A stretch of DNA of 64,000 bases from Deltaproteobacteria bacterium (GTDB lineage Bacteria; Bdellovibrionota; FAC87; UBA2466). Of this stretch, positions 16,498 to 22,889 are shown piece after piece. Where the stretch lies: the NCBI GenBank assembly GCA_016196825.1, contig JACPWY010000028.1, positions 1 to 64,000 of the forward strand, read 5' to 3'. The notes below the pieces were generated by a model that saw only the letters and a list, made by a program, of their open reading frames with translations, made no database searches and had not been told where the DNA came from. Every line of letters begins with the position of its first letter. Position 1 is the stretch's first letter. The translations under genes were made by a program, and so were the position numbers.

Positions 16498-17289
16498 TCA
16501 GAACAGTAGGGACAGTCCGACCTGGTGAGCGGCGATTGTCCCAGAATTGTCAGCAAACTCGACGGCGTAGTGGGCCGAAATGCGGGGCGAGATGAAGCTG
16601 GCCCCGGCGCTCCAGTGTGTTAGGTGCGAGACGGTCTCTACGCGGTATCCCCCTTTGACCGAGAAGTAGTAGGGGGAAATAAACTCTGTGCCCAGTCCAT
16701 ACTCATACGGAGAGAGCGCCTGTCCGGCGAGTGCCGTTGCCGATGCTGAAATGAAGAACGAATCTTTGAAGCCAATTCGGCCGCCGTAGGCGACCTCTCT
16801 TTGCTGGTTGGCCACATCGAGGTTGCCGCCAGTGATGTTGCGAGTCACAAAGCCGAGCTCCACTGGCGAGAGGCGGGCGAGGATGCCGACATCGGCGTCG
16901 TTGAGTCGGGCCGTGTTAGTCCAAATTGTTTTTCCCATCACGCCGAATGCCAGCACATCGTTGATCTTTCGTGAGACTCCCAGGCGAATGGACTGCATCG
17001 GGCCGGTCACGGGATCATCTTCGCGCACATAGCCGATCGTTCCGCCGATATAGGATGTTTTCGTGTCGACGATCGAGGCGGCCAGCGTTCCCTGCATCAT
17101 CGATCCCTCGACAGAGTAAACGGGGGTGAAGGCGGCGGCGGCGGGGTTGGAATAGACGCTTTCATTGAATTGGGCCGCGCCAACCAGCGAGTGGCCCTGC
17201 GCCCTTTCCTGCAGCGGGATGAATTCTGGGAGTGCACAGGCCATTTGCGCAGAAAGAGAGAGCGCGACCACTGTAAGGGCACTTCTCAT
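16498..17289 (-). CDS. Outer-membrane beta-barrel protein (PorV/UPF0164-like pattern)
   Basis: 263 residues with signal peptide MRSALTVVALSLSAQMACA and a GAGG site before the ATG. The mature start (RAQGHSLVGAAQFNESVYSN, then PAAAAFTP) fits the family in which proteins open with a Gly/Ala-rich NPA motif (SNPAAAA), as in PorV/FadL-like barrels. The chain ends in a phenylalanine (GLSLLF), the usual BAM recognition signal. Its stop lies 16 bases before the start of the DUF1207-type gene, so the two probably form one transcript from the 17290-17577 intergenic region. Confidence 0.75.
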   Translation of the reverse strand: MRSALTVVALSLSAQMACALPEFIPLQERAQGHSLVGAAQFNESVYSNPAAAAFTPVYSVEGSMMQGTLAASIVDTKTSYIGGTIGYVREDDPVTGPMQSIRLGVSRKINDVLAFGVMGKTIWTNTARLNDADVGILARLSPVELGFVTRNITGGNLDVANQQREVAYGGRIGFKDSFFISASATALAGQALSPYEYGLGTEFISPYYFSVKGGYRVETVSHLTHWSAGASFISPRISAHYAVEFADNSGTIAAHQVGLSLLF

Positions 17290-17382
17290 TTGATGCCTCG
17301 TGTCTGTAGGAGTGGAGGAGAGCCGGAAAACGGCACCGGTTCGTGTCTTATAAATTTACAGCTCAACCGCCCAAAAATAAAG

Positions 17383-17396
17383 GTGAAGCGCTTCAC
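17383..17396. promoter_or_regulatory. Perfect palindrome resembling a LacI-family operator
   Basis: GTGAAGCGCTTCAC is a 14-base perfect palindrome with the central CG step and flanking half-sites of LacI/CcpA-type operators. It lies in the 288-base gap between the divergent envelope gene at 17289 and the NPF-repeat gene at 17578, so either or both could be controlled. The regulator is not in the window; the assignment is by pattern only. Confidence 0.4.
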
Positions 17397-17577
17397 TCTT
17401 ATTCGACGGGTCAAAAGGGGGTTCGTGACGTATTCCACAAGAAAACTCTATTGCCTGTGTGCGGCATGCGTAAATGACTGCGGAAAGGGAGCCGCAGTGC
17501 GTGGCACATGGCTTGCTTCAATTCTTTTACAGACGGTTTGGGCCTTCGTGCCCTGACATTAAGGTGGGAGAGAGACA

Positions 17578-18237
17578 ATGTCCTGGTTGCGGCTATCAGT
17601 CCTGGCCCTGGCTTTTGGGGTCCTCGCGAGTTCGGGCGCTTCGGCTTGTGGTGGTTACATTATGGATAGTTGCGGTGGGGACGACTACATCATAACAACC
17701 ACGACGACGACCAGCTACGAAAACCCCCTGGTTTCCTCCTGTGGCGGTTGCTCGACCTATGCCGATTCCTTTTCCCCGATGATGTGGGGGATGAACCCAC
17801 TTTCCTTCGGCAATTACTCACCGATTTCCCAGGATCCGTTTTCTCCGAACAATCCCTTTTCGCCGAATAATCCGTTCGATCCGAATAACCCGTTTATTCC
17901 CAACAACCCATTCGTGCCGAATAATCCTTTTAACCCGTACGTTCCGAACAATCCGTTTGTTCCCTATACGCCGTACACTCCGTACGTGCCGTACAATCCT
18001 TTCGGCCCGGTGGCGCCGACGATTCCTCAGAATCCGACGTTCCCCACGTTCCCGACAACGCCGACGGTGCCCACGTTGCCTACGGGTTGCAATAACGTGA
18101 CGGTGATGTGCCCTATCACCCCGGTGATCCCCAGTACGCCGGTCATTCCGAACCCCGGCGGGAGCTTTGTGCCGAGCACGAATATGCCATCAGTTTCGCC
18201 CGTTCGCATAAATGTGCCTCGAGGGGCGCATTTCTAG
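17578..18237 (+). CDS. Secreted NPF-repeat, proline-rich protein
   Basis: 219 residues. GGGAGAGA precedes the ATG. A signal peptide (MSWLRLSVLALAFGVLASSG, then ASA) leads into a Cys/Gly-rich region (SCGGDD, SSCGGC). Residues about 85-140 are tandem hexapeptides of the form PNNPF(S/D/I/V), repeated at least five times, then PYxP units. The C-terminal part is Pro/Thr-rich with PTxP repeats and one more Cys pair. The protein is predicted to be exported and extended, with no enzymatic motif. NPF is a known EH-domain ligand in eukaryotes, but that link is only suggestive. Base repeats in the gene are degenerate at third positions, so the repeat is kept at protein level. Confidence 0.75.
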   Translation: MSWLRLSVLALAFGVLASSGASACGGYIMDSCGGDDYIITTTTTTSYENPLVSSCGGCSTYADSFSPMMWGMNPLSFGNYSPISQDPFSPNNPFSPNNPFDPNNPFIPNNPFVPNNPFNPYVPNNPFVPYTPYTPYVPYNPFGPVAPTIPQNPTFPTFPTTPTVPTLPTGCNNVTVMCPITPVIPSTPVIPNPGGSFVPSTNMPSVSPVRINVPRGAHF

Positions 18238-18256
18238 ACGGACGCGCTGAAAGCCA

Positions 18257-18354
18257 GGTGTGTCGGAGGGAGAGGCTCCTATCACTAACCTCCTCCCCCT
18301 TATGTGGCCCGAAACACATAACCAAGTTATGGGGGTTTCTCTCTCCGACACACC
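18257..18354. repeat. Inverted repeat with internal hairpin after the NPF-repeat gene
   Basis: GGTGTGTCGGAG (18257-18268) pairs perfectly with 18343-18354. Inside, TTATGTG/CACATAA (18300-18321) forms a second hairpin and CCCCCTTAT pairs imperfectly with TTATGGGGG. The unit lies 20 bases after the stop at 18237 and before dksA. It lacks the core and ends of elements E1-E3, so it is a different structure, perhaps a terminator or mRNA-end stem. Confidence 0.6.
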
Positions 18355-18410
18355 GACTTCCCAATTCTCCCGTAAATTCGGATAATTAGCCACCCCCGCT
18401 GGCTCTTTTC

Positions 18411-18440
18411 TTGACTTTGAACCCCCGAATCAAAGATATT
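18411..18440 (+). promoter_or_regulatory. Candidate sigma-70 promoter of dksA-like gene
   Basis: TTGACT (18411-18416) and GATATT (18435-18440) are spaced by 18 bases, about 30 bases before the GTG start at 18470. Both boxes resemble the sigma-70 consensus. No experimental support is visible in sequence. Confidence 0.4.
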
Positions 18441-18469
18441 TATCGGCTGAACAATTGGGAGGTAGAAGG

Positions 18470-18850
18470 GTGACAAAAGCAGAACAAGAGAAGCTAAAGA
18501 AGACGTTGGAAAAACAGCTTAAGGAGCTTGTGAGCGACATGGGCAAGGACATGCCCTCGATGGAGTCGCCCGCCCTTGCTGACATCAACGATCAGGCCTC
18601 CCTGGAGTCTGAGCGGACGTTTGAGCTCCGAATTAAGGATCGGGAGCGCAAATTGATCTCAAAGGTGCAAGAGGCACTCAAAAAGATTGGCGATGGCACC
18701 TATGGGGTGTGTGAGTCATGTGGTGAGCCCATCAGCGTGAAGCGGCTCCAGGCGCGACCGGTCACATCGTACTGTATCAACTGCAAGTCAGAGATGGAGG
18801 CGCAGGAGACTCGCGAAGAGAATCTCGCGCCCGTTGAGACCACACTCTAA
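18470..18850 (+). CDS. dksA: DksA/TraR-family zinc-finger transcription regulator
   Basis: 126 residues. The GTG start at 18470 lies after a GGGAGG site. A long helical N-terminus is followed by DINDQAS (the DxxDxA motif at the coiled-coil tip of DksA, which enters the RNA polymerase secondary channel), then GDGTYGVCESCG and SYCINCK giving the four-cysteine zinc finger. DksA works with ppGpp to adjust rRNA and amino-acid promoters. The presence of both Asp residues argues for a functional DksA rather than a simple TraR-like paralogue. A perfect palindromic terminator follows. Confidence 0.9.
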   Translation: MTKAEQEKLKKTLEKQLKELVSDMGKDMPSMESPALADINDQASLESERTFELRIKDRERKLISKVQEALKKIGDGTYGVCESCGEPISVKRLQARPVTSYCINCKSEMEAQETREENLAPVETTL

Positions 18851-18863
18851 TTTAGAAATATCA

Positions 18864-18909
18864 AAAAAGAGAAAGGCTGCTCTCGCGCGAGAGCAGCCTT
18901 TCTCTTTTT
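18864..18909. terminator. Rho-independent (bidirectional) terminator, 46-base perfect palindrome
   Basis: A perfect palindrome centred between 18886 and 18887: A-run, GAGAAAGGCTGCTCTCGC and its exact complement, then a T-run. It starts 13 bases after the dksA-like stop and would end transcription in either direction. The next gene (18987) then needs its own promoter in 18911-18986. Confidence 0.85.
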
Positions 18910-18986
18910 GAGCTCTAGAACTTTCGGTGGATTCCGCTCCCGGCCTCACGTTGACGGAGAGTCACTGGGCGCTTTAACGTGCCTGA

Positions 18987-19391
18987 ATGTCGCCTGATTT
19001 TCGAAAATTTAAGCCTGAATATGGGCAGGAGCTTTTCCGGATTGCCTTGGCCGATCTGGAAAGTGCGCAGGCGCTTCTTCAATCGAAAAGAGGGCGTCTT
19101 GAGAATGTTCTCTTCCTTGTTGAGCAGGCCGTAGAAAAATCCCTAAAGGCGGTTCTCTGTCATGAGGGAAAGGCCATTCCCCTACCTCATCAACTTTACG
19201 CCGTGCTAATTCTGTTTCCTGCGAACGATCTTCCCCCAGGCGGTTTTGGTCTCAATGACCTGACACCATTTGCCACCATTCGAAGGTATGAGGAAGGGAA
19301 AGCCATTGTCACTCTTGAAGAGGCGGCTCAGGCCCTAACTCTGGCCACCCAGGTATTGGCCTGGTCCAGCAGGAAGCTGGGCTTGCCGTGA
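18987..19391 (+). CDS. HEPN-domain protein of a HEPN/MNT pair
   Basis: 134 residues, all-helical, with the HEPN pattern: LFRIALADLESAQALLQ, then VLFLVEQAVEKSLKAVL, PHQLYAVL, TIRRYEEG and a final helix LATQVLAWSSRKL. HEPN proteins paired with minimal nucleotidyltransferases can be toxins. This one has the RRY-type site of the non-ribonuclease branch and I do not see the RX4-6H catalytic motif, so toxicity is uncertain. It overlaps the MNT gene by GTGA (19388-19391), a classic two-gene arrangement. Confidence 0.82.
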   Translation: MSPDFRKFKPEYGQELFRIALADLESAQALLQSKRGRLENVLFLVEQAVEKSLKAVLCHEGKAIPLPHQLYAVLILFPANDLPPGGFGLNDLTPFATIRRYEEGKAIVTLEEAAQALTLATQVLAWSSRKLGLP

Positions 19392-19744
19392 AAAATCTCC
19401 TTCGCACTTTCTCCAGAAAATGGACACGAGGGGAGATCGACGCATTTGTCGATGGGGCTGTGAGCCACATTCAGAAGATTTCCCGACCTCGGAGGGCTAT
19501 TCTCTTTGGTTCGGCGTTAACCGATCATTTTGACGAAGCGTCCGACCTCGATCTGGTGCTGATATTCGAGAGTCTGGAGGAAGCATCCCAGGCGGAAAAG
19601 ATCCTCTATCGCCAAGCACACACCTTTCCCTGTTCGATCGATTTTCTTTGCATCGACGAGAAGTCCTTCCAAGAGAAATCGGAAATCGGCGGTGTCTTCT
19701 GGATTGCTGCTCGAGAGGGGCGGCCACTTCCGCTGAAGCCTTGA
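19388..19744 (+). CDS. Minimal nucleotidyltransferase (MNT) partner of HEPN
   Basis: 118 residues. The polymerase-beta-type motif is FGSALTDHFDEASDLDLVLI: GS, ten residues, then DLD (GSX10DXD), and a third acidic position is likely in CSIDFLCID. In known pairs the MNT antitoxin AMPylates the HEPN toxin. It starts at GTG 19388 inside the HEPN stop and ends just before the convergent HU gene (stop at 19751). Confidence 0.82.
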   Translation: MKNLLRTFSRKWTRGEIDAFVDGAVSHIQKISRPRRAILFGSALTDHFDEASDLDLVLIFESLEEASQAEKILYRQAHTFPCSIDFLCIDEKSFQEKSEIGGVFWIAAREGRPLPLKP

Positions 19745-19750
19745 TACTTT

Positions 19751-20023
19751 TTACTGTAAAAACTCTTTGAACTCTTTTCCGGCGCGGAATCGTGGCGCCC
19801 AATGCGCCTTGATCTGGATCTCTTTACCGGTTTGCGGGTTGCGGCCGCGACGAGCGGCGCGCTTGGATTTCAAAAAGGTTCCGAATCCTACGAGACGAAC
19901 TTCGTCGCCCTTTTTCACGGCGGTCTTCGTGAATTCAATCATCGCATCGATCACGCGTTGGCAATCGGCCTTGGTCAATCGGGTTTCTTCCGCAACCCTT
20001 TCGACCAGTTCATTCTTGTTCAT
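19751..20023 (-). CDS. hup: DNA-binding protein HU
   Basis: 90 residues with the HU/IHF signature: MNKNELVERVAEETRLTKAD, GDEVRLVGFGTF, then RRGRNPQTGKEI. It bends and compacts DNA as a dimer. AGGAGG lies six bases before the ATG and a good promoter precedes it. It is the usual 90 residues and belongs to the HU rather than IHF subgroup by its RNPQTG arm. Divergent from lgt across 91 bases. Confidence 0.95.
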   Translation of the reverse strand: MNKNELVERVAEETRLTKADCQRVIDAMIEFTKTAVKKGDEVRLVGFGTFLKSKRAARRGRNPQTGKEIQIKAHWAPRFRAGKEFKEFLQ

Positions 20024-20056
20024 TCATTTCCTCCTGATAGAAAATAAGAAGTGAAA

Positions 20057-20085
20057 AATATAAGAAACAAAATCTGTTCGGGCAA
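20057..20085 (-). promoter_or_regulatory. Candidate sigma-70 promoter of hup
   Basis: On the minus strand TTGCCC (20085-20080) and TATATT (20062-20057) are separated by 17 bases, leading into the AGGAGG site and ATG at 20023. The AT-rich context supports it. Confidence 0.5.
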
Positions 20086-20114
20086 GCATTTCGTTTTGGA
20101 GTACAATCAAACTT

Positions 20115-20924
20115 ATGGCGCATCTTCATCAACCCGAAATTGATCCAGTACTGATCAAGCTTTGGGGGCCGTTTCAGATCCGCTGGTACTCGCTTCTTTA
20201 TGTCGGTGCGTTCGTGGTTGCGCGTTTTATCATGGCACGGCTGTCCCGCGAAGACCGATTCAAGTTTTCGGCGGAAGATGTTGAGCAATTTATTGTGTGG
20301 GGTCTTGTTGGTGCGGTGATCGGCGCTCGTATCATCTATTGTTTTGTCTACGATCCGGAAGGGCTGGCGCAGAATCCGCTCTATCTGTTTCAGGTGTACA
20401 AGGGAGGGCTTTCATTTCACGGCGGATTGCTCGGGACGATTGTCGCCGCCTTTTTATTCTCGCGTAAACGGGGCATTCCGTTTTGGAATCTGACCGATGC
20501 CATGGCGCTCGCGACGCCGTCTGGCCTTGCGATGGGTCGGCTCGGAAATTTTGTCAACGGAGAGCTCTTCGGCCGTGTGTCGGATGTGCCTTGGGCGATG
20601 ATCTTTCGCGATGGAGGCCCGTCGCCGCGCCACCCTTCGCAGCTTTATGAGTTCTTCCTGGAAGGCGTTGTCCTCTTTTTGGTGCTTTGGTTTGCCCGGC
20701 AGAGGTTCTCGAGGGATGGCCAGATCTCTCTGCTTTTCTTGGTTGGGTACTCGATGGCCCGTATTATCGTCGAATTTTTCCGGGAGCCCGATGTGCAGGT
20801 GGGTTATTTGACCTTGGGACTCACGATGGGCCAGATCTTAAGCCTCATCACCATCGCGGCGGCAGTAGTCACCTGGAAATTCGCTTTTGGGCGAGTGCAG
20901 GCCTCTAGGAAGAGGCGTTACTAA
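20115..20924 (+). CDS. lgt: Prolipoprotein diacylglyceryl transferase
   Basis: Lgt attaches diacylglycerol to the lipobox Cys of prolipoproteins in the inner membrane. 269 residues with about seven membrane segments. The signature GRLGNFVNGE (141-150) and the conserved HGG (FHGGLLG, His102) are present, plus YSMARIIVEFFREPD near the end with the conserved Arg. No Shine-Dalgarno is seen; TACAAT at 20102-20107 could be a -10 box, which would make the transcript nearly leaderless. The stop codon TAA lies in the left arm of palindromic element E2. The substrate proteins include the lipoprotein-type adenylate kinase and the lipoproteins at 39.7 and 52.3 kb. Confidence 0.96.
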   Translation: MAHLHQPEIDPVLIKLWGPFQIRWYSLLYVGAFVVARFIMARLSREDRFKFSAEDVEQFIVWGLVGAVIGARIIYCFVYDPEGLAQNPLYLFQVYKGGLSFHGGLLGTIVAAFLFSRKRGIPFWNLTDAMALATPSGLAMGRLGNFVNGELFGRVSDVPWAMIFRDGGPSPRHPSQLYEFFLEGVVLFLVLWFARQRFSRDGQISLLFLVGYSMARIIVEFFREPDVQVGYLTLGLTMGQILSLITIAAAVVTWKFAFGRVQASRKRRY

Positions 20925-21103
20925 TGAGGTCATAAGTAAGTAGACACTGCGATGGGCGCTAAGAACGCCCCCGACTTCGTCAGACGAAAAAAAAGGTCCT
21001 CAACGGCCCTATGGGGCCGCCTCCGGGCCTTTTTTTCGTCTTCCTCGCGGTGGCATTCTTATCACCCATCTCGTACGTCTACTTACTTATGACCTCATTA
21101 GTA
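20919..21103. repeat. Palindromic element E2 (185 bp near-complete inverted repeat)
   Basis: Arms 20919-20945 and 21077-21103 are perfect 27-base inverted repeats containing CTAATGAGGTCATAAGTAAG. Inner arms also pair (GATGGGCGCTAAGAACGCCC with its imperfect complement near 21045-21070; GACGAAAAAAAAGG with a T7 stretch at 21030-21040). The centre (20999-21025) is a mini-hairpin GGCCC/GGGGCC bracketed by CTCAACG and GCCTCCG. It lies between lgt and a convergent gene and provides the stop codons of both (TAA of lgt; TAG of the leftward gene). Same design as E1 and E3. Confidence 0.88.
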
Positions 21104-21417
21104 GGCCGTCTCAATTCCTTTCGAATTCCCACAAATGCGCGGAGTCGCTTACGCAAGATGGCCTTTTCTTCGGCTAGGCCTTTCAAAATTTTCCGTTCGA
21201 CATGGTGTTTGGACTCCGAGAGCTGCTTCACGAGCTTCGAGACGTTGATCTGTTTCAGTCTTCGATCGACAAAAGAGAGCCCCGTGTGGCCGGTGGTCAG
21301 CTCCTTCAAAGTGCTTTCGAGATCCTGATAGACCTGCCAGAGGCTATCGAGTCGGTTAGTGTGGCGCGCTGCCGAATGTCTTGTGGCGCCGGACAAGTGC
21401 TTCCGTTTCTTCCTCAT
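21079..21417 (-). CDS. Small basic helical protein of unknown function
   Basis: 112 residues, lysine/arginine-rich, mostly helix with heptad-like leucine spacing (LKQINVSKLVKQLSESKHHV, LKGLAEEKAILRKRL), suggesting a coiled coil or nucleic-acid contact. A purine-rich GGGGGAG sits immediately before the ATG. No family recognised. Its last codons (NEVISK) and stop are encoded by the right arm of element E2, so its original C-terminus may have been replaced when the element arrived. Confidence 0.6.
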   Translation of the reverse strand: MRKKRKHLSGATRHSAARHTNRLDSLWQVYQDLESTLKELTTGHTGLSFVDRRLKQINVSKLVKQLSESKHHVERKILKGLAEEKAILRKRLRAFVGIRKELRRPTNEVISK

Positions 21418-21477
21418 CTCCCCCTACCCCAGCGCAGCAATTTGTCAGCACTCGACGCACTTGGCAAGTGCGTGGCA

Positions 21478-22188
21478 TCAAAGCGGTGGGATGAAGAACG
21501 AGAGTCCGACGCTCACTGTGTAGTTGCTCCGCAAAACCGCTTTGTCGTAGGCAGAGCTGTTGATTACGTAGTCGCGGAAGTCGATGACGAGTCCCATCGC
21601 TGAGTTCATGAAGAGCTTGATTCCGAGGCCGAAGGAAAAGCCCAGAGGCCAAGCGCTGCCCTGGGAGGTTCCATTTTGGTTAGAGACGGAATAGGTGACG
21701 GTCTCAGTGTTAGCGGCGCCGAGGCCGAGCAGAGTGTACATGTCGAAATAGATGACATGGTTGCCCAGAAATTTGAACTTTCCGTAAAACGGAGACATGA
21801 GAAACGTGGACATGGCGATCGATTTCATCTTCACGACATCGAGCCGCTGCACGTTCTTCGTCGTATCCTGGACGAGGTCTTGTGTGAACGAGCTCACTGT
21901 CGGAATGAGGTATTGGTAGTCGAGAATCTCCCAAGCGAAATGGTCGGTGATGTGCCAGGTGACGCGCCCGCCGAGATTGTAATGATTGACGGTGAGATCG
22001 TAGGGCATGGTGCCCCCCAAGAGACTGAACTCAACGCTCGAGGCTTTGTAGTAGAGCTTGTTGCGCACCGCCGCATCAATTGATGACTCGTAGGTTTTTT
22101 GGGGTGTGTCCACCTGGTCCGGAAGTGCCCAAGCGTTCTGAAGCGACACTGCTAGGAAGAGCGCTGCGGCCACCAGGTGCATTTTCAT
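21478..22188 (-). CDS. Outer-membrane beta-barrel domain protein
   Basis: 236 residues. An AAAGGA site precedes the ATG; signal peptide MKMHLVAAALFLAVSLQNAWA. The mature part shows alternating strands and conserved features of myxobacterial/deltaproteobacterial small barrels: YNLGGRVTWHITDHFAWEI near the start, FLMSPFYGKFKFLGN in the middle, then GLGIKLFMN and VIDFRDYVIN and a final strand SVGLSFFIPPL. Role unknown; in related organisms such barrels lie near gliding or envelope complexes. Divergent from the M50 protease gene. Confidence 0.75.
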   Translation of the reverse strand: MKMHLVAAALFLAVSLQNAWALPDQVDTPQKTYESSIDAAVRNKLYYKASSVEFSLLGGTMPYDLTVNHYNLGGRVTWHITDHFAWEILDYQYLIPTVSSFTQDLVQDTTKNVQRLDVVKMKSIAMSTFLMSPFYGKFKFLGNHVIYFDMYTLLGLGAANTETVTYSVSNQNGTSQGSAWPLGFSFGLGIKLFMNSAMGLVIDFRDYVINSSAYDKAVLRSNYTVSVGLSFFIPPL

Positions 22189-22238
22189 GGAGGGTCCTTT
22201 GCTTTTGAAGACGACTCTATTCTATTCTAGGTGGACCC

Positions 22239-22889
22239 ATGGCTCAAGGTTGGCTCAATGTTCTGCTCCTGGTCCCCATTTTTCTCTTTTCCCTGAGCGT
22301 TCACGAGTTTGCTCACGGTTGGATGGCGGTCAAGCGTGGTGACAACACGCCGATCTTAGCGGGGCGTCTCTCGCTCCACCCTTTGGCACACGCTGATTTC
22401 ATCGGCACACTGGCCCTGCCGATTCTGTGCATCTATTACGGGTGGCCTTTTTTTGGTTGGGCCAAACCTGTTCCCATCGATGTGCGTAATCTGAAATACG
22501 GACGGCGCGATATGGCGCTCGTGGCGGCGGCCGGGCCGGCGTCGAATATTATTTTGGCCATTTTGGGGACGGTTCTCTTGGCTGTGCTGGTGAGGATTGA
22601 ATCAGGCTATAAGGTTCTTGAGACGGTGAAACTTTTCACGGTTGTGTCGATGCAGGTAAACCTCGCGCTCGCCTTTTTTAATCTGCTTCCAATTCCGCCC
22701 TTGGATGGATTCAATATCTTTCAGGTGGTTCTCCCCGGCCGCTTTGTGGCGAAACTATTAAAATATGCCCCCGCGGTGAACATTCTGCTGCTTGTGCTTC
22801 TTATGTCGGGTGGGCTGGGCTATCTGGGCAGGCCGATAGGGTTCTGCTTTCGCTGGCTGATAAATCTCGCGGCCGGCGGAGTCGCTTAG
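22239..22889 (+). CDS. Site-2-protease family (M50) membrane metalloprotease
   Basis: 216 residues, about five membrane segments. Zinc site HEFAH (22-26) lies in the first half, and NLLPIPPLDG gives the third metal ligand (Asp). These are the small rhomboid-sized S2P-like proteases of the M50B type found widely in bacteria; the substrate is unknown. AGGTGG precedes the start by four bases. The last 89 bases overlap the convergent acyltransferase gene (22801-22889), both frames being open and plausible. Confidence 0.9.
   Translation: MAQGWLNVLLLVPIFLFSLSVHEFAHGWMAVKRGDNTPILAGRLSLHPLAHADFIGTLALPILCIYYGWPFFGWAKPVPIDVRNLKYGRRDMALVAAAGPASNIILAILGTVLLAVLVRIESGYKVLETVKLFTVVSMQVNLALAFFNLLPIPPLDGFNIFQVVLPGRFVAKLLKYAPAVNILLLVLLMSGGLGYLGRPIGFCFRWLINLAAGGVA

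Noticed and set aside
17170-17556. 128-codon open frame across the 17 kb intergenic region
   Set aside because: Cysteine/arginine-rich shadow of the opposite-strand envelope gene plus regulatory DNA; no ribosome site or signal peptide.
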